The position numbers were made by a program, and so were the translations under genes. From assembly GCF_002979755.1 (NCBI RefSeq), contig NZ_PCPP01000001.1:2202665-2266664 (forward strand): a DNA stretch of 64,000 bases. The letters are read 5' to 3'. The stretch comes from Chryseobacterium culicis. Lineage in GTDB: Bacteria; Bacteroidota; Bacteroidia; Flavobacteriales; Weeksellaceae. Position 1 is the first letter of the stretch. Every line of letters begins with the position of its first letter. Positions 1 to 8,791 of this stretch are shown in pieces. The notes beneath the pieces are model-generated. The model searched no databases. It saw nothing but the letters and a program-made list of their open reading frames with translations, and was not told where the DNA came from.

Positions 1-550
1 CAACTTCATCTGCTACCTCTCTGAATTTAGCATAATCCAAATCTCTTGAATATGCTGAGAAACCTGCGATAAGCATTTTTGGTTTTTCTCTTAGTGCAAC
101 TTCTCTCATTTGGTCATAATCAATAAGACCTGTTTCCTGCTGAACTCCGTAAGAAACTACGTTATACTGAATACCAGAAAAATTCACTGCAGAACCGTGA
201 GTAAGGTGTCCTCCCATTGAAAGGTCCATCCCCATGATTTTATCACCTGGCTTCAAAACGGCAAGATAAATGGCAGCATTCGCCTGAGAACCGGAATGTG
301 GCTGAACATTCACATAGTCTACTCCGAAAAGCTCTTTAGCTCTGTTAATTGCTAAAGTTTCAACCTCATCTACTACTTCACATCCTCCGTAATATCTTTT
401 TCCGGGATATCCTTCAGCATATTTATTTGTCAGTACACTTCCCATTGCTTTCATCACGTTTTCAGAAACAAAGTTTTCTGATGCGATAAGCTCTAATCCA
501 TGAGTTTGTCTTTGTCTTTCCTTTTCAATCAGGTCGAAAATAATATCCAT
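1..550 (-). CDS. glyA: Serine hydroxymethyltransferase, 5' part
   Basis: The gene runs off the left edge; only about the first 183 codons are present. The reverse-strand translation begins [15 protein letters not shown] and contains the SHMT signatures [22 protein letters not shown] and GGHLTHGS, all typical of the N-terminal part of this PLP enzyme. The active-site lysine lies beyond the window. The enzyme interconverts serine and glycine and charges tetrahydrofolate with a one-carbon unit in the cytoplasm. The ATG at 548-550 starts at the usual point for the family and has a TAnnTTTG promoter element about 30 nt upstream. Recognition is secure. Confidence 0.96.
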   Translation of the reverse strand, partial: MDIIFDLIEKERQRQTHGLELIASENFVSENVMKAMGSVLTNKYAEGYPGKRYYGGCEVVDEVETLAINRAKELFGVDYVNVQPHSGSQANAAIYLAVLKPGDKIMGMDLSMGGHLTHGSAVNFSGIQYNVVSYGVQQETGLIDYDQMREVALREKPKMLIAGFSAYSRDLDYAKFREVADEV

Positions 551-911
551 TTTACTTTTAGTTTTTGAAATTTTCACCCCAAATGTACGGAATTTTCGTT
601 GAGATTTCTCTATGGAAAAAATGATTTTTAAACACTAAAAAATAAAAAAACACCTCCTTTTATATTAAAACCGTATCAACTTTTACATTGGTTATTTTAA
701 CCATAAAAGACCCAAAAGTTTAAATACTTAAATTTTATAGGCCCCAAATTTATGCATAAAGTACACCTTAGTTTCATAAAAATCTTTGATTTTCATCTTA
801 TGTGAAACTTTTCTGCGGACTCATTTTAAACTTACTTAAATGAACTAAATTGTTTTAAAATGAAAACTTTTGTGACTTTTGCGGTTTTTTAAAGTTTAAA
901 TAAGAAAGCTA
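551..911. other. Intergenic gap of 361 nt, no gene seen
   Basis: This very AT-rich gap lies between glyA and the flavoprotein gene, both on the minus strand. Apart from the glyA -7 element I see no ORF, tRNA or strong hairpin. Homopolymeric A and T runs dominate around 630-660 and 840-900. Confidence 0.6.
580..587 (-). promoter_or_regulatory. glyA promoter, -7 element
   Basis: TACATTTG on the minus strand matches the Bacteroidetes -7 consensus TAnnTTTG exactly and lies 29 nt before the glyA ATG. I see no TTG at -33 spacing, so only half of the promoter is supported. Confidence 0.5.
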
Positions 912-1817
912 TTAAAATTCTTCATCAGAAAGCTCTTTATTTACGACAGCACCAGCAAAACTTCCCTGTGCAACTGCATTGGCTACAGAACGCATCATGG
1001 TCACATTATCTCCACAGGCAAAGAGCCCGGGAACATTTGTTTTCTGCATCATATCTACTTTAATAAACCCCTGTTCTGTCAGTTCACATCCCAGATCATC
1101 GGATACATTGATATTTTGTTCAAAAGGAATTTTGGCATATAACGCCTGTAAGGGAACTTCTTTTCCGTTTTTGAAAATAATTTTCTGAATGGATCCGTTT
1201 TCATGTTTTATTTCTCCAATTTCCTCCTCGTTCAGAATGATTTTATTCTGCTTCAGTTTTTCAATCTGTTCATCAGTAAGAACAGCTTTTCCATTGGTGA
1301 ATAAGGTGAGGCTTTTGGTCAGATTAAAAATCAGTTTAGAAAATTCGTAGGCCATGTCTCCATTGGAAAGAATCCCGGTTACTTCATTTTTCACTTCATA
1401 GCCATGGCAGTACGGGCAATGTATAACAGAGATTCCCCAGCATTCTGCAAATCCGGGAATATCCGGCATAAGATCTTTTACTCCTGATGCCAGGATCAGT
1501 TTTTTAGCCTGAAATTTTTCACCGGATGAAGTTTCAATTTCAAAACCTTCAGTTGTTTTTTCTGTTTTCACCACTGTTCCATTGTAAAACCTGACCGTAC
1601 TGTATTTTTCTACATCTTCTTTTGCCAGCTTTGCAATTTCTGCGGGTGTTTTGCCATCGTGGGTCACAAAATTATGAGAATGAGGAGTCTGCCTGTTACA
1701 AGGTTTTCCGTTATCAATAATGAGAATATTTCTTAAAGATCTTCCTAATGACATTCCTGCTGATAATCCTGAATAGCTCCCTCCTATTATAATGACATCA
1801 AAGTTTTTGTTTTCCAT
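912..1817 (-). CDS. Thioredoxin reductase-like FAD/NAD(P)-dependent oxidoreductase
   Basis: 301 aa. An N-terminal FAD-binding Rossmann motif (IIIGGSYSGLSAG, residues 9-21) is followed by a redox-active CPYC at 134-137 and the C-terminal FAD motif (FACGDN, then an Ala/Gly-rich helix). The layout and length match the low-molecular-weight thioredoxin reductase family, which passes electrons from NAD(P)H through FAD to a disulfide. The central NADPH-binding part reads GILSNGDMAYEF instead of the usual GGGDSA-type motif and lacks the HRR-type basic patch. It may therefore be a TrxR-like paralogue with another partner. It is monocistronic, and its 5' leader is a long heptanucleotide repeat (1823-1930). 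Confidence 0.88.
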   Translation of the reverse strand: MENKNFDVIIIGGSYSGLSAGMSLGRSLRNILIIDNGKPCNRQTPHSHNFVTHDGKTPAEIAKLAKEDVEKYSTVRFYNGTVVKTEKTTEGFEIETSSGEKFQAKKLILASGVKDLMPDIPGFAECWGISVIHCPYCHGYEVKNEVTGILSNGDMAYEFSKLIFNLTKSLTLFTNGKAVLTDEQIEKLKQNKIILNEEEIGEIKHENGSIQKIIFKNGKEVPLQALYAKIPFEQNINVSDDLGCELTEQGFIKVDMMQKTNVPGLFACGDNVTMMRSVANAVAQGSFAGAVVNKELSDEEF

Positions 1818-1822
1818 AGTTC

Positions 1823-1930
1823 AGTTGATAGTTGATAGTTGATAGTTGATAGTTGATAGTTGATAGTTGATAGTTGATAGTTGATAGTTGATAGTTGATA
1901 GTTGATAGTTGATAGTTGATAGTTGATAGT
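1823..1930. repeat. Heptanucleotide tandem repeat (AGTTGAT)15.4 in a 5' leader
   Basis: A perfect 108-bp array: 15 full copies of AGTTGAT plus 3 nt (read as ATCAACT on the transcribed minus strand). It ends 5 nt before the ATG of the TrxR-like gene and abuts that gene's promoter, so nearly the whole predicted untranslated leader is repeat. No copy shows a mismatch. A perfect array of this length is a likely site of slipped-strand copy-number change. Confidence 0.97.
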
Positions 1931-1931
1931 G

Positions 1932-1960
1932 CAAAGTTAGCATAAAATTTACTAATGCAA
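1932..1960 (-). promoter_or_regulatory. Promoter of the TrxR-like gene (TTG-N18-TAACTTTG)
   Basis: On the minus strand, TTG (1958-1960) is followed after 18 nt by TAACTTTG (1932-1939), a perfect -7 box at near-ideal spacing for the Bacteroidetes primary sigma factor. Transcription should begin near 1925, inside the first repeat copies. Confidence 0.75.
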
Positions 1961-2026
1961 TAAAGTTGCAATAATGTTTTTTATCTATTTCTTTGATCAT
2001 TTAAACCAATTAGTATTTCTTTGCTA

Positions 2027-3553
2027 TCATTTCCATTCATCTTTAATCTCATCAATTTCGTCCTGAATTCTTTTATTGACATCTATTTTAGCTCCCTGCA
2101 AACTGAAAATTGCGGTACCCCTTTCTCTTGCATATGGATTGGCAATGGAATCTTTTAATCGGGCAACTTCAAAGAAAGAACCGGATTCATTCAGTTCTTT
2201 TCCTGCTTCGGGAGCATCTTTTACCCTTATAACATTTTTATATTTTTTACTCAAATCTATCCAATTGATATAGTCTGCATGAAATGACATTGCTTTTACA
2301 CCAATTTTTGAATAATAATTAATGGCTCCTGCCTGTCCGTAATTATCACATAATACCATGGTATTTCCGGACTTTGACAGTTCAGAATATTCTTTATCAA
2401 CTTTTTGAGCCAACTCTTTCCAGCCCTGCATATCGGCAAAATCCTGTGGCAAAGGATGGTCTTTTCCATCTTCCCAGCGAAGTAGTCCGAATTTCCTGTA
2501 CTGTTCCTGATGGGATTCAATATATTCGGGGCTTTTATTTGGAAAGGCGACATGATATAAAGGGAGAAATAATAGTACAGGAATGAGAATACTGACAGGT
2601 TTCAAGAATCTCTTCCAGCCATTTTCAAATACATTTCCAAGAAAAACAGCTCCAAAAGCAATATATACGGGATAAAGTCCTATTGCATAATAATCTTTTG
2701 CTTTAAAAAACAAAAACAGGGTGATCGTAATGATATAACTCCAGAAGAAAAATCTGAATTTCTCAAAAGGTTTATACAACAACAGTGCTCCCCATCCAGC
2801 AATTATTACAAAGGCAGCTCCAATGAAGAATAATACCTGAGATTTCATAAAATCCATCCTATTTACATGGACAAGCTGTTTTTCTGAAAGCTCTTTCATA
2901 TGATGAATAACCGGAAACTGATTCTGATACTGCCAGAGAAGGTTAGGAAAAATGATAATTAAAGCTAAAAGCGATGCCCAATACACATGGGGCTGCATAA
3001 AAATCTTTCTCTGCTCTGTTAATAATAATGCAGGAACAAGCCCCAATAGTGAAAAAGCAATATTGTATTTGTTTAATATTCCAATTCCGAAAATAACGGC
3101 TCCTATATAAATCCATTTTACTTTTTGGGAATCAAAATATTTAATCAAACTATAATAAAGAAACAGCCACAGAAAAATTTCTAAAGACGTTGGCTGAAAC
3201 AACATATTTACCCTGAGAAGTACTGAGAACAGAATTCCTGAAGCGGCAAGTATTTTAGCAAACAGTCTTCCATTAAGTTCTTCAACGATCTTCCATGTCA
3301 GCACAATGGTTAAAGCTCCGAATAAAGCTGGAAAAAATTTAACCCAAAATATAGAATTCCCCAGCATTTTAATCATCCAGGCCAGCCAGGAATTAACCGG
3401 AGGAACTGAGAGATATCCCCATGCAAGATGGTTTGCCTGATCAAGATGCAGGTATTCATCTCTGTGCAGCTCATACTCAGGACTTATCAGTGAGTATTGG
3501 AGTGCAAACTTGGCAATGATAAAAAGAATCAGAATCCAGTAGTCTTTTTTCAT
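2027..3553 (-). CDS. Glycosyltransferase family 39 (ArnT/PMT-like) membrane protein
   Basis: 508 aa, with about ten hydrophobic segments in the first 350 residues and a soluble C-terminal domain. Its first extracytoplasmic loop carries HRDEY at 30-34, with the acidic pair characteristic of GT39/PMT enzymes, and the pattern of later segments fits family members annotated as glycosyltransferase family 39. Such enzymes move a sugar from a polyprenyl-phosphate donor to a lipid or protein on the periplasmic face. The acceptor cannot be read from the sequence. It stands alone, with 209 nt on one side and 56 nt on the other. The start is the ATG directly before the first membrane segment. Confidence 0.85.
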   Translation of the reverse strand: MKKDYWILILFIIAKFALQYSLISPEYELHRDEYLHLDQANHLAWGYLSVPPVNSWLAWMIKMLGNSIFWVKFFPALFGALTIVLTWKIVEELNGRLFAKILAASGILFSVLLRVNMLFQPTSLEIFLWLFLYYSLIKYFDSQKVKWIYIGAVIFGIGILNKYNIAFSLLGLVPALLLTEQRKIFMQPHVYWASLLALIIIFPNLLWQYQNQFPVIHHMKELSEKQLVHVNRMDFMKSQVLFFIGAAFVIIAGWGALLLYKPFEKFRFFFWSYIITITLFLFFKAKDYYAIGLYPVYIAFGAVFLGNVFENGWKRFLKPVSILIPVLLFLPLYHVAFPNKSPEYIESHQEQYRKFGLLRWEDGKDHPLPQDFADMQGWKELAQKVDKEYSELSKSGNTMVLCDNYGQAGAINYYSKIGVKAMSFHADYINWIDLSKKYKNVIRVKDAPEAGKELNESGSFFEVARLKDSIANPYARERGTAIFSLQGAKIDVNKRIQDEIDEIKDEWK

Positions 3554-3609
3554 AGAGGTATCGTTTGGAGTTTAAAAGTAAGACAGTCTAAATCTCTTTT
3601 TTGTTACAC

Positions 3610-4176
3610 TTACATTATTTCAAAGCTATTATTAATAATTTCAGTTTTAATCTTCTGAATATTGCCAGACCAATACTTAATTTCTTCCATCTTTTTAGGA
3701 CATTCTTCCATAGGAGTCTTCTGACAGGCCGCTAAATATTCCTGATACGTTTTTAAAATATCATTCAGGTATGTTTCGTAGTCTTTAGGATTTTTAGGAA
3801 TATAGCCTATTCCATCGCAGCCACAGCTATGAAAGCATTTTCCAGTTTTAAAAAGACTTTCTATGATTTTCCATTCTTTGACTGCTGTTTTTTTAGGGGC
3901 CTTGAAATCTTTTCCAAGATCAGCCATGACACTTGCGCACTCAGGACATTTTATCGTTCTGTTTTCAATCTCTGAAACAATTTTCTGTAACTCTTTTGTT
4001 TCTGCTTTTGTAAAAACGTATCCTATCTTACGAATTGATTTCCCATCGGGTTCATGATATATTTTCTCTTTTTCAATCCGACGTAAGATATCCGCACTAT
4101 CAGGTTGTTTAAATGATTTTCGGCATTTAAAACATACATAGTGTGATTTATAAGTTTTCGCAGCGTATCTGCACAT
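3610..4176 (-). CDS. Uncharacterised zinc-ribbon protein
   Basis: 188 aa, soluble, Lys/Glu-rich. Three cysteine clusters suggest metal binding: C15-x2-C18, C77-x2-C80 (CPEC) and C114-x3-C118-x-C120 with a neighbouring histidine. The first two form plausible zinc-ribbon knuckles. The C-terminal 60 residues look helical. I do not recognise a family with a known function. The gene lies downstream of, and on the same strand as, the efflux operon, but a strong terminator separates them, so it is probably transcribed on its own. Confidence 0.75.
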   Translation of the reverse strand: MCRYAAKTYKSHYVCFKCRKSFKQPDSADILRRIEKEKIYHEPDGKSIRKIGYVFTKAETKELQKIVSEIENRTIKCPECASVMADLGKDFKAPKKTAVKEWKIIESLFKTGKCFHSCGCDGIGYIPKNPKDYETYLNDILKTYQEYLAACQKTPMEECPKKMEEIKYWSGNIQKIKTEIINNSFEIM

Positions 4177-4234
4177 TTTTATGGGTTTATCTGATTCAAA
4201 TATAGGAATTTACTCCTGTAAACGGTTTTGACAT

Positions 4235-4272
4235 AAAAAAAGAATCCCGGAGAACAAAATTCTCCAGGATTC
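4235..4272 (-). terminator. Intrinsic terminator of the efflux operon
   Basis: The minus strand reads GAATCC-T-GGAGAA, a 5-nt loop, TTCTCC-G-GGATTC, then a run of seven T: a 12-bp stem with one mismatch. It lies 29 nt past the stop of the HlyD gene and shows that the operon ends there, without a tolC gene. Confidence 0.93.
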
Positions 4273-4300
4273 ACAGTTTAAAAGTGTATAGTGTAGTTTA

Positions 4301-5512
4301 TTATTTTTTATTCGCTTTTTCTTTTAGTTCTTCTTTGTCTTTATCAGACGGATTCCAAACTTTTATTTCAGTTTCTTTTGTGATATTTGATCCTGGAAGA
4401 ATCTGAACGTTGATACCGTCACTTGCTCCCAATTTCAAATATACTTTCTTGAATTTCCCATCTTTTTGTTTTACTTCTACGAAAGCTACATCTTTTCCTT
4501 GTTTCTTTTCATACTGAACTAAAGACTCATCCAATAATAAAGCATTTTTCTGAGAACTTAAAACAATTTCACCGTTTGCAGAAAAACCTGCTCTAATATA
4601 CTCATTATTAGGATTAGTTACGTTCCCTTCTACCGGAAATTTGATTGTTCCTGCATTATCTTTTCCTTTAGGAGCAATCATGGTCAGTTTTCCAGGGAAA
4701 GTTTTGTTTTGCAGAGCACCGATTACGATGTTCATATCCATTCCCTCACTCAGTTTTCCAGCTTGTGCTTCATCAATTTCACCTTTAAAGATCAGAACAT
4801 TCAGATCTGCTACGGAACAGATTGTAGTACCAGCGTTAAAGTTATTGGCTTCAATTACCTGGCTTCCTGCTTTTACCGGAACTTCAAGTACAGTACCTGA
4901 AGCTTTGGAACGGATCTCAGTAGTTGCTAATCCCTGCCCTTTAAGTTCAGGAGTTGCTCCTGTCTTAGCGATCTGTAATCTTTTTTGAGCAGTATTCAAT
5001 TGCTGTTGAGCATTTTTCAAAGTTTGTTGTTGAGAAAACAACTGCTGCTGAGCGTTCAGATACTCCTGTTTAGAGGCTACTCCCTGCTTGTATAGTCTTT
5101 CCTGCATTTCAAACTGCTTCTGCATATTTCCTACATTCATCTGAGCATTGCTGATCTGAATCTGCGCATTCTGAACTTCCTGCTGAGATGCGTTTACTTC
5201 AGAGATGCTTGGAACGATTTTAACGGTAGCAATCAACTGTCCTACTTCTACTTTATCTCCTTCTTTTACTAAGATTTTATCTATAATCCCTGCAATATTG
5301 GGTTTAATTTCAATTTCTTCTTTGGGAACAATTTTTCCTGTCGCCATTACCTTATCATCCATATTCTGGACAGTAGGTTTACGGGTAAGGAACTCCTCAC
5401 CTTCTTTAGAGTTTGATTTTATAAGATAGCCAAGCCCCGAGAACAATGCCACTGCAAATAAAAGCCCCAACACAATATAAATGGCTTTTTTCCAGGTGAA
5501 TTTCTTTTTCAT
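4301..5512 (-). CDS. HlyD/MacA-type periplasmic adaptor subunit of an efflux pump
   Basis: 403 aa. One N-terminal membrane helix (about residues 10-32) anchors the protein in the inner membrane. It is followed by a lipoyl-like half-motif (VKEGDKVEVGQLIATV), a very Gln-rich coiled-coil hairpin (about 105-185), the second lipoyl half (ASGTVLEVPVKAGSQV) and a beta-barrel plus membrane-proximal domain. This is the membrane-fusion protein that links an inner-membrane ABC transporter to a TolC-like outer-membrane channel. It is the last gene of the five-gene operon starting at 9481, next to two MacB-type permeases. The substrate is unknown. The C-terminus is Lys/Glu-rich. Confidence 0.93.
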   Translation of the reverse strand: MKKKFTWKKAIYIVLGLLFAVALFSGLGYLIKSNSKEGEEFLTRKPTVQNMDDKVMATGKIVPKEEIEIKPNIAGIIDKILVKEGDKVEVGQLIATVKIVPSISEVNASQQEVQNAQIQISNAQMNVGNMQKQFEMQERLYKQGVASKQEYLNAQQQLFSQQQTLKNAQQQLNTAQKRLQIAKTGATPELKGQGLATTEIRSKASGTVLEVPVKAGSQVIEANNFNAGTTICSVADLNVLIFKGEIDEAQAGKLSEGMDMNIVIGALQNKTFPGKLTMIAPKGKDNAGTIKFPVEGNVTNPNNEYIRAGFSANGEIVLSSQKNALLLDESLVQYEKKQGKDVAFVEVKQKDGKFKKVYLKLGASDGINVQILPGSNITKETEIKVWNPSDKDKEELKEKANKK

Positions 5513-5626
5513 ATGTATAGTTTATTTTTTATTAAATAGATTGAAAAATTTAAAGATTAAAAGATTGATTCTGTACATTTATTAATCATTTATCTTTATT
5601 TTCAAATTGTTTTATCGTCAAATTAA

Positions 5627-6898
5627 TTACTCTGTTCTTAATGCTTCAATAGGTCTGATTTTTACAGCTCTCTGTGCAGGAATCATCCCGATTATCAGTC
5701 CCAGAATCACCATTACAGCCATCGCAGCAAATACATTCCCATAGTTGACTGTCGGATTATAGAAAGGAAATGAATCCTGTCCCTGGGTAACTGCATTAAG
5801 AATCATCAGCACAAAAATCCCAAACATAAAACCTAATAATCCCGAGGAGAGTGTGATGACCACACTTTCCAGCAAAATCTGATTTCTTACTTCTGCCGGT
5901 TTCGCTCCTAATGCTCTTCTGATCCCGATTTCTTTGGTTCTTTCTTTTACGGTAATCAACAGGATATTCGAAATGGCAATTACTCCCGCCAAAATGGTAA
6001 GTGTCCCCACGATAATTGTTAACAACTGCATTCCCGTAAGAAAACCTGTCAGTTTTTTAAACTCTTTTCCAAGGTTGAAACTTCCGAAAGCATTGGTATC
6101 TTCAGGTGAAACTTTATTTTTTGTTTTTAAAACCTGCTTTACATCTTCTTCTACAGAGTTCACATTGGCATTGGGCTTACTGACAATAGCAAACAAGTCA
6201 ATCTGATCTCCTGCATTATACATTTTTGTATAGGTAGAAAGTGGAATGAAAGCCGTTTGGTCATTTTCAAATCCTCCTCCTTTTTTCACTCTGAAAACTC
6301 CAATTACATTAAAGAATAACCCTTTAATATTGATTGATTTCCCAATGGGATTTTCTTTTTTCTTGGCATCAAAGAAGTTTTTATAAATTTCTTCTCCGAT
6401 CACTACTACATTTTTATTTCCTGAAACATCGGCATCATTGATATAGCGTCCGAAGATCAGCTTCTTTTCTGAAATTTTATTTCCTACAGAGTAGTCTCCG
6501 GTAAGCGAATAGGTTCCGTTCTTTCCGTTTCTGGACATAGATTCTCCCGGTGTTCCCGTAAAGCTTCCTCTTGCATTTTGTGGTGATATATAGTCTATTG
6601 CTGTCACTTTTCTTTTCAGCATTTCCATGTCGTTCAAGTTCAGGTGAACTTCCCGTCCTTTAGGAAATCCTTCATAAGGAATAGAGGTTTTCTGTGCCCA
6701 AAGAAATATTGAGTTGGTGGCAAAACCGGAAAATAATTTATCAAAACCATTCTCCATTCCTTTTGCTGCTCCAAGAAGGCTTACATACAAAAACATTCCC
6801 CATCCTACGCCGATCATGGTAAGAAATGTTCGGAGTTTATTATTCCTCAATGAATAATAGATCTCCTGCCAAGTATCTTTTTTAAATATGATATTCAC
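5627..6898 (-). CDS. MacB/FtsX-type ABC transporter permease (second of two)
   Basis: 423 aa. One membrane helix near residues 25-45, a large periplasmic MacB_PCD-like domain (about 50-275) and three C-terminal helices of the FtsX domain (about 285-415). The cytoplasmic coupling stretch is ERTKEIGIRRALGAKP, as in MacB/LolC-type permeases. There is no ATPase domain here; ATP is supplied by the separate gene at 8792-9481. The start codon is GTG at 6896-6898; it gives MNIIFKKDTWQEIYYSLRNN, which matches the N-terminus of its neighbour (FDLDRWQEIFSSIRSN). The pair probably forms a heterodimer. Confidence 0.93.
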   Translation of the reverse strand: MNIIFKKDTWQEIYYSLRNNKLRTFLTMIGVGWGMFLYVSLLGAAKGMENGFDKLFSGFATNSIFLWAQKTSIPYEGFPKGREVHLNLNDMEMLKRKVTAIDYISPQNARGSFTGTPGESMSRNGKNGTYSLTGDYSVGNKISEKKLIFGRYINDADVSGNKNVVVIGEEIYKNFFDAKKKENPIGKSINIKGLFFNVIGVFRVKKGGGFENDQTAFIPLSTYTKMYNAGDQIDLFAIVSKPNANVNSVEEDVKQVLKTKNKVSPEDTNAFGSFNLGKEFKKLTGFLTGMQLLTIIVGTLTILAGVIAISNILLITVKERTKEIGIRRALGAKPAEVRNQILLESVVITLSSGLLGFMFGIFVLMILNAVTQGQDSFPFYNPTVNYGNVFAAMAVMVILGLIIGMIPAQRAVKIRPIEALRTE

Positions 6899-6905
6899 CT
6901 TTTTG

Positions 6906-6937
6906 AATTATAAGTTATAAATTATGAGTTATGAATT
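6906..6937. repeat. Degenerate heptamer repeat between the two permease genes
   Basis: Read on the plus strand as AATTATA AGTTATA AATTATG AGTTATG AATT: four and a half units of ARTTATR. It lies 7 nt before the GTG start of the downstream permease, the same kind of position as the perfect repeat at 1823-1930. Confidence 0.75.
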
Positions 6938-6966
6938 TCATTAATCCGTTTATCTTTTTTTGTAAA

Positions 6967-8196
6967 TTACTCTGTTCTCAATGCTTCGATCGGTTTGATT
7001 CTTGAAGCTCTGTATGCCGGAACAAATCCTGCAATTAATCCTGAGAAAATCAGGGCAATGAATGCCATAATAATGGCTCCCCAGCCTACGCTTGGACTTT
7101 TGATGAAGAATTCTTCAAGACTATCGCCGATAAGGCTCAATGTTAAAACTCCAACTCCTACTCCAATAAGTCCGGATACCACTGTGATTACAACACTTTC
7201 CTGAACAATCAGACCTACAATGCCGCTTGGTTTTGCCCCAATAGCCTTTCGTACTCCGATCTCCTTGGTTCTTTCTTTTACGATATACACCATAATGTTA
7301 CTGATCCCAATAATTCCGGCAAGCAGCGTCCCTAGACCAATGAATCCAACAATTGCTGTAAGAACCGCCATAAACATAAATGTATCATTCATGTTTTGGG
7401 CATTATTCCATACCCGTATCCCTTTTTCATCATCAGGAGAAACACTTTTTCTCGCTTTTAGTTTATCTTTAAGTTCATCACCATATTTAATGGCCTGTTC
7501 CGGAGTCAGTTTATCATTGTAGGTAATATAGGCTATATTTACTGTATCAGAGCCTTTCTTCATCTGCTGTAAAGTCGTAATGGGGACAGTAATATGTCTT
7601 TCATCCCGATCTCCTCCATCATCTGAAAAAACTCCAATAACCTTATACATCGTTCCATTAATATCGAGTTCTTTTCCTATCGGACTTCCATTTTTGATCA
7701 AATCCCTCTGAACCATTCTTCCAATAACCGCAACATTTAATTTCCTTTCCAAATCCATAGCCGTCAGATACCTGCCATCAATCATTTTTCTGTTTTCAAT
7801 GACTTGCTCTCCTGGTTCAGCCCCATTAATCTGATAAAGACCACTTTCCTTTCCATATTTCACCATTAAACTGGCAGTATATCTCGGGCTGGAAGGTCCG
7901 GCTTTTTCCTTATCTGCATTAATTAAAAAGTCATAGTCTGAGTTATTCATTGTTATACTTCGATCAGACTGAAGACCTTTATATGCTAAAGAGGTTTTTC
8001 CTGTAGAAAAAATAATAAGATTTTTAGCATCTCCTGCAAACCCTTCAGAAAATGCATTCTGAAGTCCTTTTCCAATTCCAAAAAGTACAATGAAAATAAA
8101 CAGTCCCAAAGCTACAGTAAAGCCTGAAAGCACCGTCCTAAGTACATTACTCCGGATAGAACTGAATATTTCCTGCCAACGATCTAGGTCAAACAT
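6967..8196 (-). CDS. MacB/FtsX-type ABC transporter permease (first of two)
   Basis: 409 aa from the ATG at 8194-8196. The reading frame continues to a TTG at 8229, but the ATG gives MFDLDRWQEIFSSIRSN, which aligns with the partner permease. Layout: a membrane helix near residues 20-42, a periplasmic domain with the conserved YLTAMDLERK and INGTMYKVIGVF segments, then three FtsX helices and the coupling motif ERTKEIGVRKAIGAKP. It probably pairs with the next gene in a tripartite MacAB-type exporter that pulls substrates from the periplasm or outer leaflet rather than through the inner membrane. Confidence 0.93.
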   Translation of the reverse strand: MFDLDRWQEIFSSIRSNVLRTVLSGFTVALGLFIFIVLFGIGKGLQNAFSEGFAGDAKNLIIFSTGKTSLAYKGLQSDRSITMNNSDYDFLINADKEKAGPSSPRYTASLMVKYGKESGLYQINGAEPGEQVIENRKMIDGRYLTAMDLERKLNVAVIGRMVQRDLIKNGSPIGKELDINGTMYKVIGVFSDDGGDRDERHITVPITTLQQMKKGSDTVNIAYITYNDKLTPEQAIKYGDELKDKLKARKSVSPDDEKGIRVWNNAQNMNDTFMFMAVLTAIVGFIGLGTLLAGIIGISNIMVYIVKERTKEIGVRKAIGAKPSGIVGLIVQESVVITVVSGLIGVGVGVLTLSLIGDSLEEFFIKSPSVGWGAIIMAFIALIFSGLIAGFVPAYRASRIKPIEALRTE

Positions 8197-8326
8197 AGTT
8201 TTTATTTTTTTACTTTGTAAAAAAGTCAATTAGCTCCGCTCTCAATTTTCTTCGAAGTCAATTAACGTTGTTGTCAATTTTATTCTTCAGCAGACTTTAA
8301 TTACGACCTAATTACTTTTCACATTT

Positions 8327-8683
8327 CTAATCTCTTTTCAACATTTTACTCAATAAAATAAATGTTGTTTTTATTAAATTTTCAATTTTTGTCAATCCTT
8401 GTCTTTCAATATAATTACAATCTATAACAATATCAAAACAAGAATCCAACTCAATAACCGATCCTCTGGCAATTTCAAAATACCTTTTCCTTTCCAGTTC
8501 AGATTTTCTTGAACATCCTTCAGTAATATTTAATACTACAGAAGTAGAAGCTCTCCTTATCTGGTCGATTATATTAAACTTTTCATTATCCGGAATTTTT
8601 GATAAAATTTTATAACATTCTATTCTTAATTCTCTGGCTGACTGATAAACATCAAGCTTATAATGGTTTAGATTTAAAAACAT
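8327..8683 (-). CDS. Four-helix-bundle protein (23S rRNA intervening-sequence protein family)
   Basis: 118 aa, almost entirely helical. Motifs typical of the S23/IVP-like four-helix-bundle family are visible: the LDVYQSARELRIECYKI helix, DQIRRASTSVVLNITEG, and the aromatic/acidic stretch KRYFEIARGSVIELDSC. Relatives occur in rRNA intervening sequences, as accessory proteins (Avd) of diversity-generating retroelements, and as free-standing genes of unknown role. No reverse transcriptase or variable repeat is nearby. The gene sits between the ATPase and the first permease of the efflux operon, with gaps of 108 and 130 nt, as if inserted there. Confidence 0.88.
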   Translation of the reverse strand: MFLNLNHYKLDVYQSARELRIECYKILSKIPDNEKFNIIDQIRRASTSVVLNITEGCSRKSELERKRYFEIARGSVIELDSCFDIVIDCNYIERQGLTKIENLIKTTFILLSKMLKRD

Positions 8684-8765
8684 TTTTATTTTTTTTCATA
8701 TTCATTTGTGTGTGTGTTATAAATTATTTGTCCTCCTCATTGTAAAATTCATTTGCGAAGCAAAA

Positions 8766-8788
8766 TTGACCATTGACCATTGACCATT
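8766..8788. repeat. Short heptamer array (TTGACCA)3.3
   Basis: Three perfect copies of TTGACCA plus 2 nt, 4 nt beyond the ATPase stop codon, in the gap before the four-helix-bundle gene. Confidence 0.85.
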
Positions 8789-8791
8789 CAC

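Noticed and set aside
1823..1930. Possible CRISPR array
   Set aside because: A continuous 7-nt tandem without spacers and no cas genes nearby.
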